A stretch of 36,162 bases of DNA from Cytophagales bacterium. Lineage in GTDB: Bacteria > Bacteroidota > Bacteroidia > Cytophagales > Thermoflexibacteraceae. Positions 24,909 to 33,898 of the stretch are shown here, piece by piece. The position numbers were made by a program, and so were the translations under genes. The stretch's first letter is position 1. Every line of letters begins with the position of its first letter. The stretch lies in contig JAAFJS010000030.1 of the NCBI GenBank assembly GCA_013298985.1, positions 1-36,162 of the forward strand, given 5' to 3'. Under the pieces are notes generated by a model. It was not told the origin of the DNA. It saw only the letters and a list, made by a program, of their open reading frames with translations, and searched no databases.

Positions 24909-27014
24909 TTATATTTTCTTCAAGACAATAAACCTTTCGCCCGAACTTTCATCTGTAATTGTTTCTTGGATAAGTGGTTCAAAGACAGCATCTAAGACAT
25001 ATTTATTTGATAAAATCAAAAATCTGAGTTTATATTTTTGAATAAAATCTACTTGACTTTGGGGAATATTTTGAAAAGTTCCTGCCTTTTTTTGTTGCGC
25101 GGCAAACTGATAAAAAGGAAGAGCCTGCGTTACAGCAACTTTGGAGTTTTCCAAATCCTCTTTGTTTAGGTCGTGCATAGAAACCACAAATGCTTGATTA
25201 GTCATCAGATACAAATAATCACCAAGTTTGATAAAATGAAGAGAAACTTGATAAGGATAAAATGATTTTTCAAGTAATTCGTTGTCCATGAGGCAGCCAC
25301 CAAAGCCTTTAATTTGTTCATTATCAACTTTTTCTTGTATTTTTTTTAAGTAATTTGTACTGTGTGGGTTGCCGCGAGTAAAATAGTTGTTTGAATTATT
25401 GTATTGATGTTTCTGCCTTTTTATCTGTCCCCAAAGGTTATAAGAAAGCAAGGAAATGAGTAGTAAATTGAGGAGTAATATGCTTATTTGGGATAAATTT
25501 TTTCTGCCAGTAGGAGAGGGGAGGGGAGGGGCAAGTGAAAAAGAAAAAATATCTATATATTGGACAATTAAAACCATCATTAGCACACTTATCGCGCTCA
25601 AAGTCCCAGAAAATAGCTGAAATCCATCACGCATGGTAAAAAATAAAGCCCATGTAACTATGCCAGCCACCAAAATAGATACAAATGCAATGACAATTCC
25701 TTTGTGATTATCATACATCAATTTCCAAGTTTGTTTTCTGACTTCGCTTTTTCCATCACCTGCCGAAAAGGTAATAGAATGAATAAATTTACCTGCCAAA
25801 ACAAGTAATAAATAAGGCAAGAAAAGCAAAAAAACTTGAGCTAATGTTCCCACAGCCAACTTGATTTTGGTAAACAAATCACTTAACCCAAATGGTGAAA
25901 GGCTTGAAAATGAATGATTAAGTGTGAAAACTGCTTCTTTATCCTTCATTATTTGATACAAAAACAGGTAAGTAACAAAAAATAAAATACTTGAAATGCC
26001 TATTTTTTTAAGAGGTTGGGCAGGTAAGAAACGAAAGAAAAACGAAAGTATGAGAAAAAGCCACGTTCCACCAATGACGGCAGGAAGCATCGTAACAGTC
26101 ATTATGGGCAAGCAAAAAAGTGTGTAAAATGCTTGCGTATATTTTTTTTGCTCAAAAAGTAGTGCAAAAGCAAGCATACAAACATAATAAGTGCCTGTTT
26201 TTTTGGAAAGATGCCCTAAAAAATTGAAGAAAATAATGTCAATGTATTGTAGTTTCTCCATTTTTGGATAAAAATCAAAGAAAACGACACTGGTAAACAG
26301 CAATAAAATAGCCCAAAATAAATGCAGAAAACCGAAAGTTGATTTGCGTTCCAGTAAAGCCAAAATCCCCACCAATCCTACAAAGTAAAATAAAGGCTGA
26401 ATGACCAAAATGTAAGTAGGCATATCGAGCAAGCCTAAGCCATTGACAATGAAATTATTAAGCCAAAGCTCAAAATAATGATACAAGGCAATGCCATTCG
26501 ATGGCTTGCCTTCAAACCACCTTTCCATATTTGCTGTATTTTCACTGCCCGTAACAGAAAGAAAATGAGCTACTTTGCTGTAAAAAGGTGTATCAACAAA
26601 AGGCAGATGAAATGGAAAATCACCTGTTTTTAAGAAAAAAAAGGCTTCCCAGCCAAAACAAAAAACAACGCCTGCAAAAAGAGCAATCAGGCTGGGAAGT
26701 AGAGGTTTGAGAGCAAGCTGTTTTGGTTTTTCAGTTTTCAGACGTTCCAAATCTTGTTTCCTTTCCCACCAAAAGAAAAACGCAAGGAGCAAAAAAAGCC
26801 ACTGTATCGTAATTCCTTGCGTACAAATAATAGCATACGAAAATACGACTGCTACCAGCCCAACCAACAGACTAAAAAATATATCTGCAAATAAGTAATT
26901 GAAAGAGAATGTCTTATACCACCAAAATCGTATCCCTTTTCCTATCAAATAAAAGAAAATCAAGGAAATAAGCAAGCCTGCAAAATAAGCAATAACGATT
27001 TGGAATAAGGACAT
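24909..27014 (-). CDS. Large polytopic membrane protein, GT-C-like layout
   Basis: I do not recognise a specific family for this protein of about 700 residues. It has many hydrophobic segments (roughly a dozen or more), from the N-terminus (SLFQIVIAYFAGLLISLIFF) to about residue 540, then a soluble C-terminal part of about 150 residues. The first long loop has DTPFYSKVAHFL and ERWFEGKPSNGIALYHYFE. This membrane-then-soluble layout resembles GT-C glycosyltransferases or related polysaccharide membrane proteins, but no diagnostic motif is certain. The start chosen is the ATG at 27014. A longer frame begins with TTG at 27041, but that TTG is part of a TACCTTTG promoter box. Confidence 0.75.
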   Translation of the reverse strand: MSLFQIVIAYFAGLLISLIFFYLIGKGIRFWWYKTFSFNYLFADIFFSLLVGLVAVVFSYAIICTQGITIQWLFLLLAFFFWWERKQDLERLKTEKPKQLALKPLLPSLIALFAGVVFCFGWEAFFFLKTGDFPFHLPFVDTPFYSKVAHFLSVTGSENTANMERWFEGKPSNGIALYHYFELWLNNFIVNGLGLLDMPTYILVIQPLFYFVGLVGILALLERKSTFGFLHLFWAILLLFTSVVFFDFYPKMEKLQYIDIIFFNFLGHLSKKTGTYYVCMLAFALLFEQKKYTQAFYTLFCLPIMTVTMLPAVIGGTWLFLILSFFFRFLPAQPLKKIGISSILFFVTYLFLYQIMKDKEAVFTLNHSFSSLSPFGLSDLFTKIKLAVGTLAQVFLLFLPYLLLVLAGKFIHSITFSAGDGKSEVRKQTWKLMYDNHKGIVIAFVSILVAGIVTWALFFTMRDGFQLFSGTLSAISVLMMVLIVQYIDIFSFSLAPPLPSPTGRKNLSQISILLLNLLLISLLSYNLWGQIKRQKHQYNNSNNYFTRGNPHSTNYLKKIQEKVDNEQIKGFGGCLMDNELLEKSFYPYQVSLHFIKLGDYLYLMTNQAFVVSMHDLNKEDLENSKVAVTQALPFYQFAAQQKKAGTFQNIPQSQVDFIQKYKLRFLILSNKYVLDAVFEPLIQETITDESSGERFIVLKKI

Positions 27015-27038
27015 AAATGTTAAACAATAATTTTTCTT

Positions 27039-27046
27039 CAAAGGTA
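27039..27046 (-). promoter_or_regulatory. Candidate -7 box for the membrane protein gene
   Basis: TACCTTTG on the minus strand matches TAnnTTTG and ends 24 bp before the ATG at 27014. It faces away from the queA promoter in a shared divergent region. Confidence 0.45.
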
Positions 27047-27077
27047 CATGAAAAAATGAAATTTACAGATGGCAAAC

Positions 27078-27109
27078 TTGTCGTTTTTTTGCCTATTTGA
27101 GTATCTTTG
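27078..27109 (+). promoter_or_regulatory. Promoter of queA
   Basis: TTG at 27078-27080 and TATCTTTG at 27102-27109 are separated by 21 bp, a good Bacteroidota -33/-7 match. Transcription would begin just before the ATG at 27127, giving a short leader. This argues against the longer open frame starting at 27097. Confidence 0.55.
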
Positions 27110-27126
27110 TCCCAAATAAAAATAAA

Positions 27127-28356
27127 ATGCGAATTGACGAGATAAACCTTCAAGATTATACCTACAAACTCCCCGAAGACCGTATCGCCAAGTTTCCCTT
27201 GGAAAAACGCGACGAGTCTAAGCTATTAGTCTTTCAAAATGAGCAAATTACGCATACTCAGTTCAAAAACCTCCCTCTCTTTTTGACTGAAAATGATACC
27301 TTGTTTTTTAATGATACCAAGGTGATTCCTGCGCGTATGTATTTTCAGAAGGAGACAGGCGCGGTTATCGAGATTTTTTTGTTACACCCCATCACCCCTG
27401 CTGAGGTACATTCTGCCATGATTAGCACCCAAAAATGTACGTGGGCGTGCGCGATTGGCAATTTAAAAAAAATAAAGCAAGGCAATTCTCTGGTGCGAAC
27501 GGTAGAAATAGGGCAAGAGCTAACTGTTTTGAAAGCTACACTACTTGACTACGAACTCCAAACCGTTGATTTTGAGTGGAATAATCCATTAATTTCTTTT
27601 TCCGAATTGCTCGTTTTGGTGGGAGAAATACCGCTTCCGCCTTACCTCAAACGCGAAGCTGAGGAAAGTGATAAGGCTGATTATCAGACTATTTATGCCA
27701 AAAATGAAGGTGCTGTTGCTGCGCCTACTGCTGGGCTGCATTTCACAGATGATGTATTGGACAAGCTACAAAAGCAGGGCGTAAAGTTAGATTACTTGAC
27801 GCTACACGTGGCAGGGGGAACATTTCAGCCCATTCGCCATGAAAAAATCACTGACCACCCCATGCACGCCGAGCAAATGGTAGTGAGCAAGCAAAATATT
27901 GAAAATCTGATAGATAGCGAAAAAATTGTTGCCGTTGGGACGACTGCCATGCGGACATTGGAGAGCCTGTACTGGTACGGAGTTAAGCTAATTACTATCC
28001 CCGATGCGCCCTTCCAAATTCAGAAATTGATGCCCTATCGCTATGCCCCAGACCTTCTCCCAAGTAGAAAAGAGGCTTTCAAAGAGGTGCTTAACTATAT
28101 GAAAAAGAATCAATTACAGACCATCACTGGAAAAACGGAAATCATGATTCTTCCCAGCTATCCATTTCAAGTCTGCGACGCACTCATCACTAACTTTCAC
28201 CTGCCAAGCACTACACTTATTTTACTAATTGCGGCTTTCGTGGGCGAGCATTGGCAAAATATCTATGAGCAGGCATTACTAAACAATTATCGTTTTCTGA
28301 GCTTTGGCGATAGTTCACTTCTTTTTAACACAAAAACACATCATTCATCAACCTAA
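27127..28356 (+). CDS. queA: S-adenosylmethionine:tRNA ribosyltransferase-isomerase
   Basis: A 409-residue QueA enzyme. It transfers and isomerises the ribosyl part of AdoMet onto preQ1 at tRNA position 34 to make epoxyqueuosine. The N-terminus carries YKLPEDRIAKFPLEKRDESKLL, then FFNDTKVIPARM. The core motif is GAVAAPTAGLHFTD, followed by LHVAGGTFQPIR, and the end holds TNFHLPSTTLILLIAAFVG. It is longer than E. coli QueA, with an insertion in the C-terminal half that is common in Bacteroidota. The start at 27127 is chosen because the promoter overlaps any upstream codon. The thioesterase gene starts 13 bp after its stop codon, so the two form an operon. Confidence 0.95.
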   Translation: MRIDEINLQDYTYKLPEDRIAKFPLEKRDESKLLVFQNEQITHTQFKNLPLFLTENDTLFFNDTKVIPARMYFQKETGAVIEIFLLHPITPAEVHSAMISTQKCTWACAIGNLKKIKQGNSLVRTVEIGQELTVLKATLLDYELQTVDFEWNNPLISFSELLVLVGEIPLPPYLKREAEESDKADYQTIYAKNEGAVAAPTAGLHFTDDVLDKLQKQGVKLDYLTLHVAGGTFQPIRHEKITDHPMHAEQMVVSKQNIENLIDSEKIVAVGTTAMRTLESLYWYGVKLITIPDAPFQIQKLMPYRYAPDLLPSRKEAFKEVLNYMKKNQLQTITGKTEIMILPSYPFQVCDALITNFHLPSTTLILLIAAFVGEHWQNIYEQALLNNYRFLSFGDSSLLFNTKTHHSST

Positions 28357-28369
28357 TAACCCAATAGAA

Positions 28370-29134
28370 ATGCCACTCGGAATAGAAAAATTTAAAATCA
28401 GGGCTAACGAAATAGATTTCAGACATAAAATCACCCTTCCTTGCTTGGCAAACCTTTTGCAAGAAACCGCCATACACAATGTAGAGGCGATAGGATTGCC
28501 TATGCAAGTGCTACTCGACAAAAATTTGGGCTGGGTAATGTCGCGTATGCACCTGAAAATCAATGAATACCCCAACGGCGCAGAAGAAATTATCGTAGAA
28601 ACGTGCGGGCATTCTTTTGACAAGTATTATGCTTATCGAGATTTTAGGGTTTATGATAAAAATAATCACATCATCTGCACTGCCACAAGTAGTTGGCTTA
28701 TTTTTGACCTTGCCAAGAGGCAGCTCATCTCCATTCCAGACTTTGTTCGCGAAAGTGTAAGTTTCTGCACCGAACGCGAGCCGCTCCCTTTCCCCAAAAA
28801 TAAGATTCCATCACTGCAAAGCATTGATTATCAGACAGAATTTATCGTTCACTGGCATGATTTAGACATGAATAAACACGTCAATAATGTGATTTATTTC
28901 CAATGGGTTTTAGACACACTCCCCGCCGATATTCTCAATCATTTTCGCGTCAGTGAGTTTGACATCATGTTTCGCAATGAATGTTTGTTACATGAAAAAG
29001 TAATCGCACAAGCAGAAATTGTCAATAAAACAACGGATAAAAGTCAGGAAAAGAAACCACAAATTTTCGTACATAAAATTATCAAAGAAAGTAACCAAAA
29101 AGAGGTGATACAAGCAGAGGTCAAGTTTGTTTGA
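28370..29134 (+). CDS. Acyl-ACP thioesterase family protein
   Basis: A 254-residue double hot-dog thioesterase of the bacterial acyl-ACP thioesterase family (PF01643). It would release fatty acids from acyl carrier protein in the cytoplasm. The first hot-dog half has FRHKITLPCLANLLQETAIHN and GLGWV-like NLGWVMSRMHLKI. The second half has the catalytic region DLDMNKHVNNVIYFQW, with the Asn and His expected at the active site. The ATG at 28370 opens the family N-terminus; the longer frame starting at 28304 overlaps queA and is not used. It ends at a bidirectional terminator shared with the ribosomal cluster. Confidence 0.9.
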   Translation: MPLGIEKFKIRANEIDFRHKITLPCLANLLQETAIHNVEAIGLPMQVLLDKNLGWVMSRMHLKINEYPNGAEEIIVETCGHSFDKYYAYRDFRVYDKNNHIICTATSSWLIFDLAKRQLISIPDFVRESVSFCTEREPLPFPKNKIPSLQSIDYQTEFIVHWHDLDMNKHVNNVIYFQWVLDTLPADILNHFRVSEFDIMFRNECLLHEKVIAQAEIVNKTTDKSQEKKPQIFVHKIIKESNQKEVIQAEVKFV

Positions 29135-29138
29135 AGTA

Positions 29139-29173
29139 AAAAAGCTATTGGCATCAAATACCAATAGCTTTTT
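29139..29173. terminator. Bidirectional terminator between thioesterase and rplW
   Basis: AAAAAGCTATTGG (29139-29151) pairs perfectly with CCAATAGCTTTTT (29161-29173) around a 9-base loop. A and T runs on both sides let it terminate both the thioesterase and the rplC-rplD-rplW transcripts. Confidence 0.9.
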
Positions 29174-29219
29174 AATTATCTGTAAGTCAAAACTTTTAGA
29201 AAACAAAAATGAATAAAAA

Positions 29220-29507
29220 CTATGCTTCAGAGTAAAAATCAAGGATTTCACCTGCGGCAAGTTGCACAATTGCTTTCTTGATTTTTGGTTTGCGTCCCTG
29301 TGCTACGCCTGATTTTGTAAAGCGAACTTTGCGCTTACCCGCTACAATGATAGTGCGAACAGCATCAACGTTTACGCCATAAGTTTCTTCCACCGCTTTT
29401 TTAATCTGGATTTTGTTAGCTTTCAAATCTACCACAAATCCATACACACTTTTTTCGTTCATCTTGACAACTTTCTCTGTCAATATTGGTCTTTTTAAAA
29501 TTTCCAT
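29220..29507 (-). CDS. rplW: 50S ribosomal protein L23
   Basis: A 95-residue uL23 protein, which binds 23S rRNA at the peptide exit tunnel and docks trigger factor and SRP. It shows the usual opening MEILKRPILTEKVVK, the central NKIQIKKAVEETYGVNVDAVRT, and a basic extension KRKVRFTKSGVAQGRKPKIKKA. Length is normal. It is third in the rplC-rplD-rplW unit. Normally rplB (L2) follows; here a terminator follows instead. Confidence 0.96.
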   Translation of the reverse strand: MEILKRPILTEKVVKMNEKSVYGFVVDLKANKIQIKKAVEETYGVNVDAVRTIIVAGKRKVRFTKSGVAQGRKPKIKKAIVQLAAGEILDFYSEA

Positions 29508-29529
29508 CGGATTTCTATGTAAATTTGGA

Positions 29530-30156
29530 TTAAGCTAACAATTGATTAATTTTTGCTACCGAACCTTCGCACAAAATCAAATTTTGAGCATGAAGTACAT
29601 CGTAAGTATTCAAAGAATCTGCTGTAACTACCTGAGCATTAGGGATATTGCGAGAAGACAAATACACATTTGGGCTGTGCGTTGGCAAAACCAATAGGGT
29701 CTTTTTGTCTGTTGCAGAAAGTGCCACAAGCAATTTCAAATATTCTTTTGTTTTGGGTGCGTTAAAGTTGAAATCTTCTAATACAGTGATAGCGGCATCT
29801 TTCACTTTGTAAGCCAAAGCAGAGCGTCTTGCTACTTGTTTAGATTTTTTATTCAACTTAAAGCTATAATCTCTTGGTCTTGGACCAAAGATTCTACCAC
29901 CACCTTTGAATTGTGGGTTTTTGATACTGCCTGCGCGTGCGCCACCAGTACCTTTTTGTTTTTTCAATTTTCTGGTAGAGCCAGAAATCTCATTACGTTC
30001 TTTTGACTTGTGCGTGCCTTGTCTTTTGTTCGCTAAGTATTGTTTTACGTCCAAATAAATAGCGTGGTCATTTGGCTCAACTCCGAACACAGCCTCTGAC
30101 AACGTAACTACTCTCCCTGTTTCTTTTCCACTTGTGTTTAATACTGCTAATTCCAT
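29530..30156 (-). CDS. rplD: 50S ribosomal protein L4
   Basis: A 208-residue uL4 protein that binds 23S rRNA domain I and lines the exit tunnel. The tunnel loop region is [18 protein letters not shown] (about residues 59-76), followed by the [20 protein letters not shown] segment. The C-terminal globular part has [20 protein letters not shown]. In E. coli L4 also represses the S10 operon by feedback; whether that holds here is unknown, as rpsJ is not present. It lies 22 bp upstream of rplW and 38 bp downstream of rplC. Confidence 0.96.
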   Translation of the reverse strand: MELAVLNTSGKETGRVVTLSEAVFGVEPNDHAIYLDVKQYLANKRQGTHKSKERNEISGSTRKLKKQKGTGGARAGSIKNPQFKGGGRIFGPRPRDYSFKLNKKSKQVARRSALAYKVKDAAITVLEDFNFNAPKTKEYLKLLVALSATDKKTLLVLPTHSPNVYLSSRNIPNAQVVTADSLNTYDVLHAQNLILCEGSVAKINQLLA

Positions 30157-30194
30157 ATTTTTCAGGATTTTAATAGTCAGAAATGTGTTTAGAA

Positions 30195-30815
30195 TTATTT
30201 TTCAATGAGTAAGAAAGCGTTTTTTGCGCCTGCTACTGAGCCACTAATCACCAAAAGGTTTGCCTCTGCAATCACTTTTAGCACCTTCAAGTTTTGAGAT
30301 TTTACTCTCCTGTTTCCTGTCCGACCAGCCATGCGCTGACCTTTGAACACCCTTGCTGGAAATGAGCAAGCACCGTTAGAGCCTGGGTGTCTTGCGCGGT
30401 TGTGCTGACCATGCGTCTGCCCACCTACACCGCTAAAATTATAGCGTTTTACTACACCTTGAAAGCCTTTTCCCTTGCTTGTGCCTACTACATTAACCAC
30501 ATCACCTTCGACAAAAACATCAGCTACTGTCAGCATATCACCCAGCCCAACCTTATTAGTGAATTCTTTGAACTCTACTAATTTGCGTTTGGGAGTCGTG
30601 TTTGCTTTCTTGAAGTGTCCAATCAGTGGAGAAGAAGTATTTTTTTCTTTCTTTTCCCCAAAACCCAACTGGATTGCTTCGTAGCCGTCTTTGTCCATAG
30701 TTTTTACTTGCGTTACCACGCAAGGACCAGCCTGTACTACTGTGCATGCGACACTACGTCCATCGGCACTTACTATGCTCGTCATTCCGATTTTTTTACC
30801 TATGATACCAGACAT
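30195..30815 (-). CDS. rplC: 50S ribosomal protein L3
   Basis: A 206-residue uL3 protein that reaches the peptidyl transferase centre. The N-terminus is [14 protein letters not shown] and the long central loop holds the tail [22 protein letters not shown], in which the Gln of GGQTHG is the position methylated in some bacteria. Length is typical. It is the first gene of a three-gene unit. rpsJ, which is usually upstream, is not present; the upstream gene is gldM, separated by its own terminator. Confidence 0.96.
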   Translation of the reverse strand: MSGIIGKKIGMTSIVSADGRSVACTVVQAGPCVVTQVKTMDKDGYEAIQLGFGEKKEKNTSSPLIGHFKKANTTPKRKLVEFKEFTNKVGLGDMLTVADVFVEGDVVNVVGTSKGKGFQGVVKRYNFSGVGGQTHGQHNRARHPGSNGACSFPARVFKGQRMAGRTGNRRVKSQNLKVLKVIAEANLLVISGSVAGAKNAFLLIEK

Positions 30816-30863
30816 TGATTGAATGTTAAATTAATTAATCAATTTGATTTAAAATTTGGACTG

Positions 30864-30871
30864 CAAAGGTA
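30864..30871 (-). promoter_or_regulatory. Candidate -7 box for the rplC-rplD-rplW unit
   Basis: On the minus strand this reads TACCTTTG, matching TAnnTTTG, and would give a leader of about 45 bases. A clear -33 TTG is not visible. Its position between the gldM terminator and rplC supports an independent promoter. Confidence 0.45.
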
Positions 30872-30926
30872 AGAACTTTTTTCTGATATGCGAAGAATAA
30901 TACACGAAATTATTTGAGATGCAAAC

Positions 30927-30962
30927 AAAAAAATAGCTACTCTTCTCAGAATAGCTATTTTT
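30927..30962 (-). terminator. Intrinsic terminator after gldM
   Basis: TAGCTA with its A-run (30927-30939) pairs with TAGCTATTTTT (30952-30962). The loop is about 12 bases, and the minus strand shows a T7 run. It ends the gldL-gldM transcript before rplC. Confidence 0.85.
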
Positions 30963-30986
30963 GTATTAAAATATCAATCAAAAATC

Positions 30987-32597
30987 TTAGTTTACAGAAA
31001 AATTATGTATTGAACTTCCAATTCTTACATCTTCTACTGCACCTTTAAAGTTTTGACGCTTTACGCCTTTTACCTCAATGATTAGACGGTCTCCTGGTTG
31101 TGCTTGTGAAGCAAAATCAGTAATATCTACTGTTTCAGCAGATACCCTCTTAGTCTGCCCTATCAATCTGCGTCCTCTCGCCAAAGAAACTTCCCATGCT
31201 ACTACTTTGTAACGTGCATCTTTCGGAATCGCATCACGAATACTTTGGTCTGCTGCTGCTCTTGCTGTCAATGACCTTGGACAAGGTCCACCTTGCTTTT
31301 GGTCAATTACCTTAGAACCACTAAAAATCTCAATATCTGGTTTTGGTAATAAGCGAACAGGAAAGTTCTCCACACCTATCACTGTTCCACCACTGCTGAT
31401 AGTCAATGCCACTTTCGCTTGGTTAGGAACGACAATGATAGCACCTTTCTGACCACCTCTGATAACTTCCGCACCATTAGCAGAGAAAGAAGGGTCATAA
31501 CTTGCACCCAAAGCAGGTACCTGAACTGACAATTCATTACCGCAATTTAAGTACAATGCCTTCACCGTATTTGACTGAATCTGAACTACAGGCTTTGCTA
31601 CAATGTATTCTTCCTCTACTTGGAAGGTTGTATCAGTCCCACGAGTAGTTTTGATAGTGATTGCACCTCTCCAAGATTTTTTCTCGTTGCCGTCCTTGTC
31701 ATACGCTGAACCACTTGCCTTGAACTCAATGTGTCCTACGCCACCAGCTTCTAATTTCACATTACCAACTGTAGAACTCATACGTGGAGTAATGTTAGAC
31801 GCAGAAGCCGCTAAAAACATGGTTGCTTTGTACATCGTACCAGCCGCTACTACCTTTGATTCAGCACTTGCTCTTGCAAAAATTTTGTCAAATTTTACAA
31901 CAACTTGCCCAACTTTCTGAGAAATAACTTCCATAGCCTTAGATTCATACCTTGCTACCTGAGTTTCCATTTCACTCATAATGGCTAATGCGGCAACTAA
32001 TGGTGTATTTCCAAAATTAATATTAGCAAAGTCCTTACTTTTGTGGTCTGGATTGTTCTTATATTGCTCCATCTCACTTGCTTCAAAAGCTATCCTTGTT
32101 TGCAGTTGCTTCCCAAGCGCAGTGTCCATTTCAGAAATTTTCTTTGCAAAGGCATTCAAATCTGCTTGTAATTTATATGCTTTACCAGACTTAGCTCCTT
32201 CGGGACCTATCATGTGGTTCATAACCATATCATAATCCTTCCCGTTTTTCAATTCTCCTGATTTAGGGTCGCGTCCGCCAGTAACTTCAACCAACTCATT
32301 GCGTAATTTTTCAATTTCTTGAATCATTTTGTTGGTTTCGTCCTTCACATCTTTTGCCTTTTTCAAGTATGCCAAATCACTTGCACTATTTCCTTCATCT
32401 TTCACCTTTTGTGTCATGCCGTCAAACACCTTAGCAGATGCGTCGCGGGAAACGTGAACAGAATGTTGCAAACTTTCATCGATAAAGACAAATTTTTCAA
32501 GAACTGCATTACTAACCTGTAAGGCTAACAGTGCCGTAAGAACCAGATACATCAGACCAATCATCCGTTGTCTGGGCGTTTCTTTTCCTCCTGCCAT
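30987..32597 (-). CDS. gldM: Gliding motility/T9SS protein GldM (PorM)
   Basis: A 536-residue inner-membrane-anchored periplasmic shaft of the type IX secretion and gliding motor. The conserved N-terminus GGKETPRQRMIGLMYLVLTA is followed by one transmembrane helix (about residues 12-30) that sits in the GldL ring. The rest is a string of beta domains; PRSLTARAAADQSIRDAIP and GVKRQNFKGA are in the last part. Length is close to characterised GldM and PorM. It follows gldL by 48 bp. Unusually, gldN (porN) does not follow: a terminator and rplC come next. Confidence 0.95.
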   Translation of the reverse strand: MAGGKETPRQRMIGLMYLVLTALLALQVSNAVLEKFVFIDESLQHSVHVSRDASAKVFDGMTQKVKDEGNSASDLAYLKKAKDVKDETNKMIQEIEKLRNELVEVTGGRDPKSGELKNGKDYDMVMNHMIGPEGAKSGKAYKLQADLNAFAKKISEMDTALGKQLQTRIAFEASEMEQYKNNPDHKSKDFANINFGNTPLVAALAIMSEMETQVARYESKAMEVISQKVGQVVVKFDKIFARASAESKVVAAGTMYKATMFLAASASNITPRMSSTVGNVKLEAGGVGHIEFKASGSAYDKDGNEKKSWRGAITIKTTRGTDTTFQVEEEYIVAKPVVQIQSNTVKALYLNCGNELSVQVPALGASYDPSFSANGAEVIRGGQKGAIIVVPNQAKVALTISSGGTVIGVENFPVRLLPKPDIEIFSGSKVIDQKQGGPCPRSLTARAAADQSIRDAIPKDARYKVVAWEVSLARGRRLIGQTKRVSAETVDITDFASQAQPGDRLIIEVKGVKRQNFKGAVEDVRIGSSIHNFSVN

Positions 32598-32645
32598 TTT
32601 TTGTTTTTTGGTTTAAAGATTAATAATTAATTGATTGTATATTTA

Positions 32646-33458
32646 CTAACCTTTCATTGCAGTCAGCATATTGCCATATATTTTGTTCAAAGAAGTCAAA
32701 TTGGTCGTCAATTTGGTCATTTGCTCTTTGAATACTTGTGATTCTTTGCTCGCATCTGCCATGCTCTCCATTGCCAACGTCAAGTTGCTGTAAAACTTGT
32801 TCATGGCTTTCAAGTGGCTATTTGCATCTTTCAATTCCATTTCATATACTGCGTTCAAAGCACCTAAGTTCTTGGTAATCAACTGAACTTGTGAGTGATA
32901 CTCTTTAGCATCTTTGGAAGCATTTGACATTTCTGTCATGGCTGTAACCGTAGTTGCATACGCTTTATTCAAATTGGCAATAGAAGATGAAGCATCTTTC
33001 AAATTCTTAGAATATTCATTAGAAGCAGAAGAAGCATCAGTGATATCCCTCATTTTCAAGGCTGTATCGTTCAGTGTTTTGATGCCTTGACCAAAACTTT
33101 TGAAAGAATCTGTGCTTAAATTAGCTTCGCCCAACATTTGGTCAAGACCAGCAAGTGCAGCAATACCTTTTGTATTATTCTTAACAGGTACAACCTCTAC
33201 TGGTTCATCAGACAATAATTGAGGATAGGCTTTTTCCCACTCGTAGTGAGCTTCTGGCGGAGGTGCAGGCTGGAAGGCAGTCAAAAGGAAGATGAATGCC
33301 TCAGTGAGCAGACCTACAGTCAGTAGTTCACCAGCGAAAGGCCAGTGCATGATTTTAAATAATGCACCAATGATAACAACGGCAGCACCAATACTGATTA
33401 GCTTTGGTACAATTACCCTGTAAAATTTTTCGAGGCTTGTTTCACGTACTTTACTCAT
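32646..33458 (-). CDS. gldL: Gliding motility/T9SS motor protein GldL (PorL)
   Basis: A 270-residue inner-membrane protein that forms the proton-driven GldL5-GldM2 motor. Two transmembrane helices span about residues 18-36 and 43-62. Conserved charged residues lie in them: Lys35 in ALFKIMHWP and Glu53 in LLTEAFIFLL, the latter matching the essential TM2 glutamate of studied GldL. The remainder (about 100-270) is a long, alanine/serine-rich helical cytoplasmic part, with repeated LNxxYxxxLTAM-like segments such as LNKAYATTVTAMTEMSNASK and MNKFYSNLTLAMESMADASK. This repeat suggests an internal duplication. It pairs with gldM, 48 bp downstream. Confidence 0.95.
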   Translation of the reverse strand: MSKVRETSLEKFYRVIVPKLISIGAAVVIIGALFKIMHWPFAGELLTVGLLTEAFIFLLTAFQPAPPPEAHYEWEKAYPQLLSDEPVEVVPVKNNTKGIAALAGLDQMLGEANLSTDSFKSFGQGIKTLNDTALKMRDITDASSASNEYSKNLKDASSSIANLNKAYATTVTAMTEMSNASKDAKEYHSQVQLITKNLGALNAVYEMELKDANSHLKAMNKFYSNLTLAMESMADASKESQVFKEQMTKLTTNLTSLNKIYGNMLTAMKG

Positions 33459-33898
33459 GTGTTTGGTTTTAATTAATAGTTGCTATATAATTTTAGATTT
33501 TTAGATTCTTGTGAATATTCAAAACAAATATTCAACATTTATTAGGGTTACTCTTTTTAACACAAATAAAAAGCAAGTTTATGGAAAACTTATTTGATTT
33601 ACAAAAATTACTTGGATTTTTTATGTTTTTCTATGAATCAAATTTTAAAACATTCGCTTGGCTTCCTATAAACTTCCGAATAATTTTCCAAAGTTATAAA
33701 AAAACAAAAGACTAAAAAAAGGATTTTCGTAAATATTTTTATTAAGGTAGGTATTGAGGGAAATGATTACATTTATAAAAATAGTTACAAATTTTGTTCC
33801 AAAAATACAATTTTTCAAAAAACGAACTTAATTTTCTACTGATTGCAAAAAAATACCCGCCTAACAATCTGTTTGGCGGGTATTTTTAGTTTTATAGC
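33459..33898. other. Long gap between gldK and gldL
   Basis: About 440 bp, very A+T-rich. It holds the gldK terminator and a possible -7 box (TAACTTTG, minus strand, 33689-33696) for gldL. A 44-codon plus-strand open frame at 33581-33715 has no promoter and no recognisable protein features, so I do not call it. In most genomes gldK and gldL are nearly adjacent. Confidence 0.5.
33847..33887 (-). terminator. Intrinsic terminator after gldK
   Basis: AAAAATACCCGCC (33849-33861) pairs perfectly with GGCGGGTATTTTT (33875-33887) around a 13-base loop. A-runs at the left give a U-tract for the minus-strand transcript. It separates gldK from gldL-gldM. Confidence 0.9.

Noticed and set aside
33581-33715. 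44-codon plus-strand open frame in the gldK-gldL gap
   Set aside because: Its composition is like the A+T-rich background and no promoter or ribosome-binding site is seen. It could be tested by conservation in relatives.
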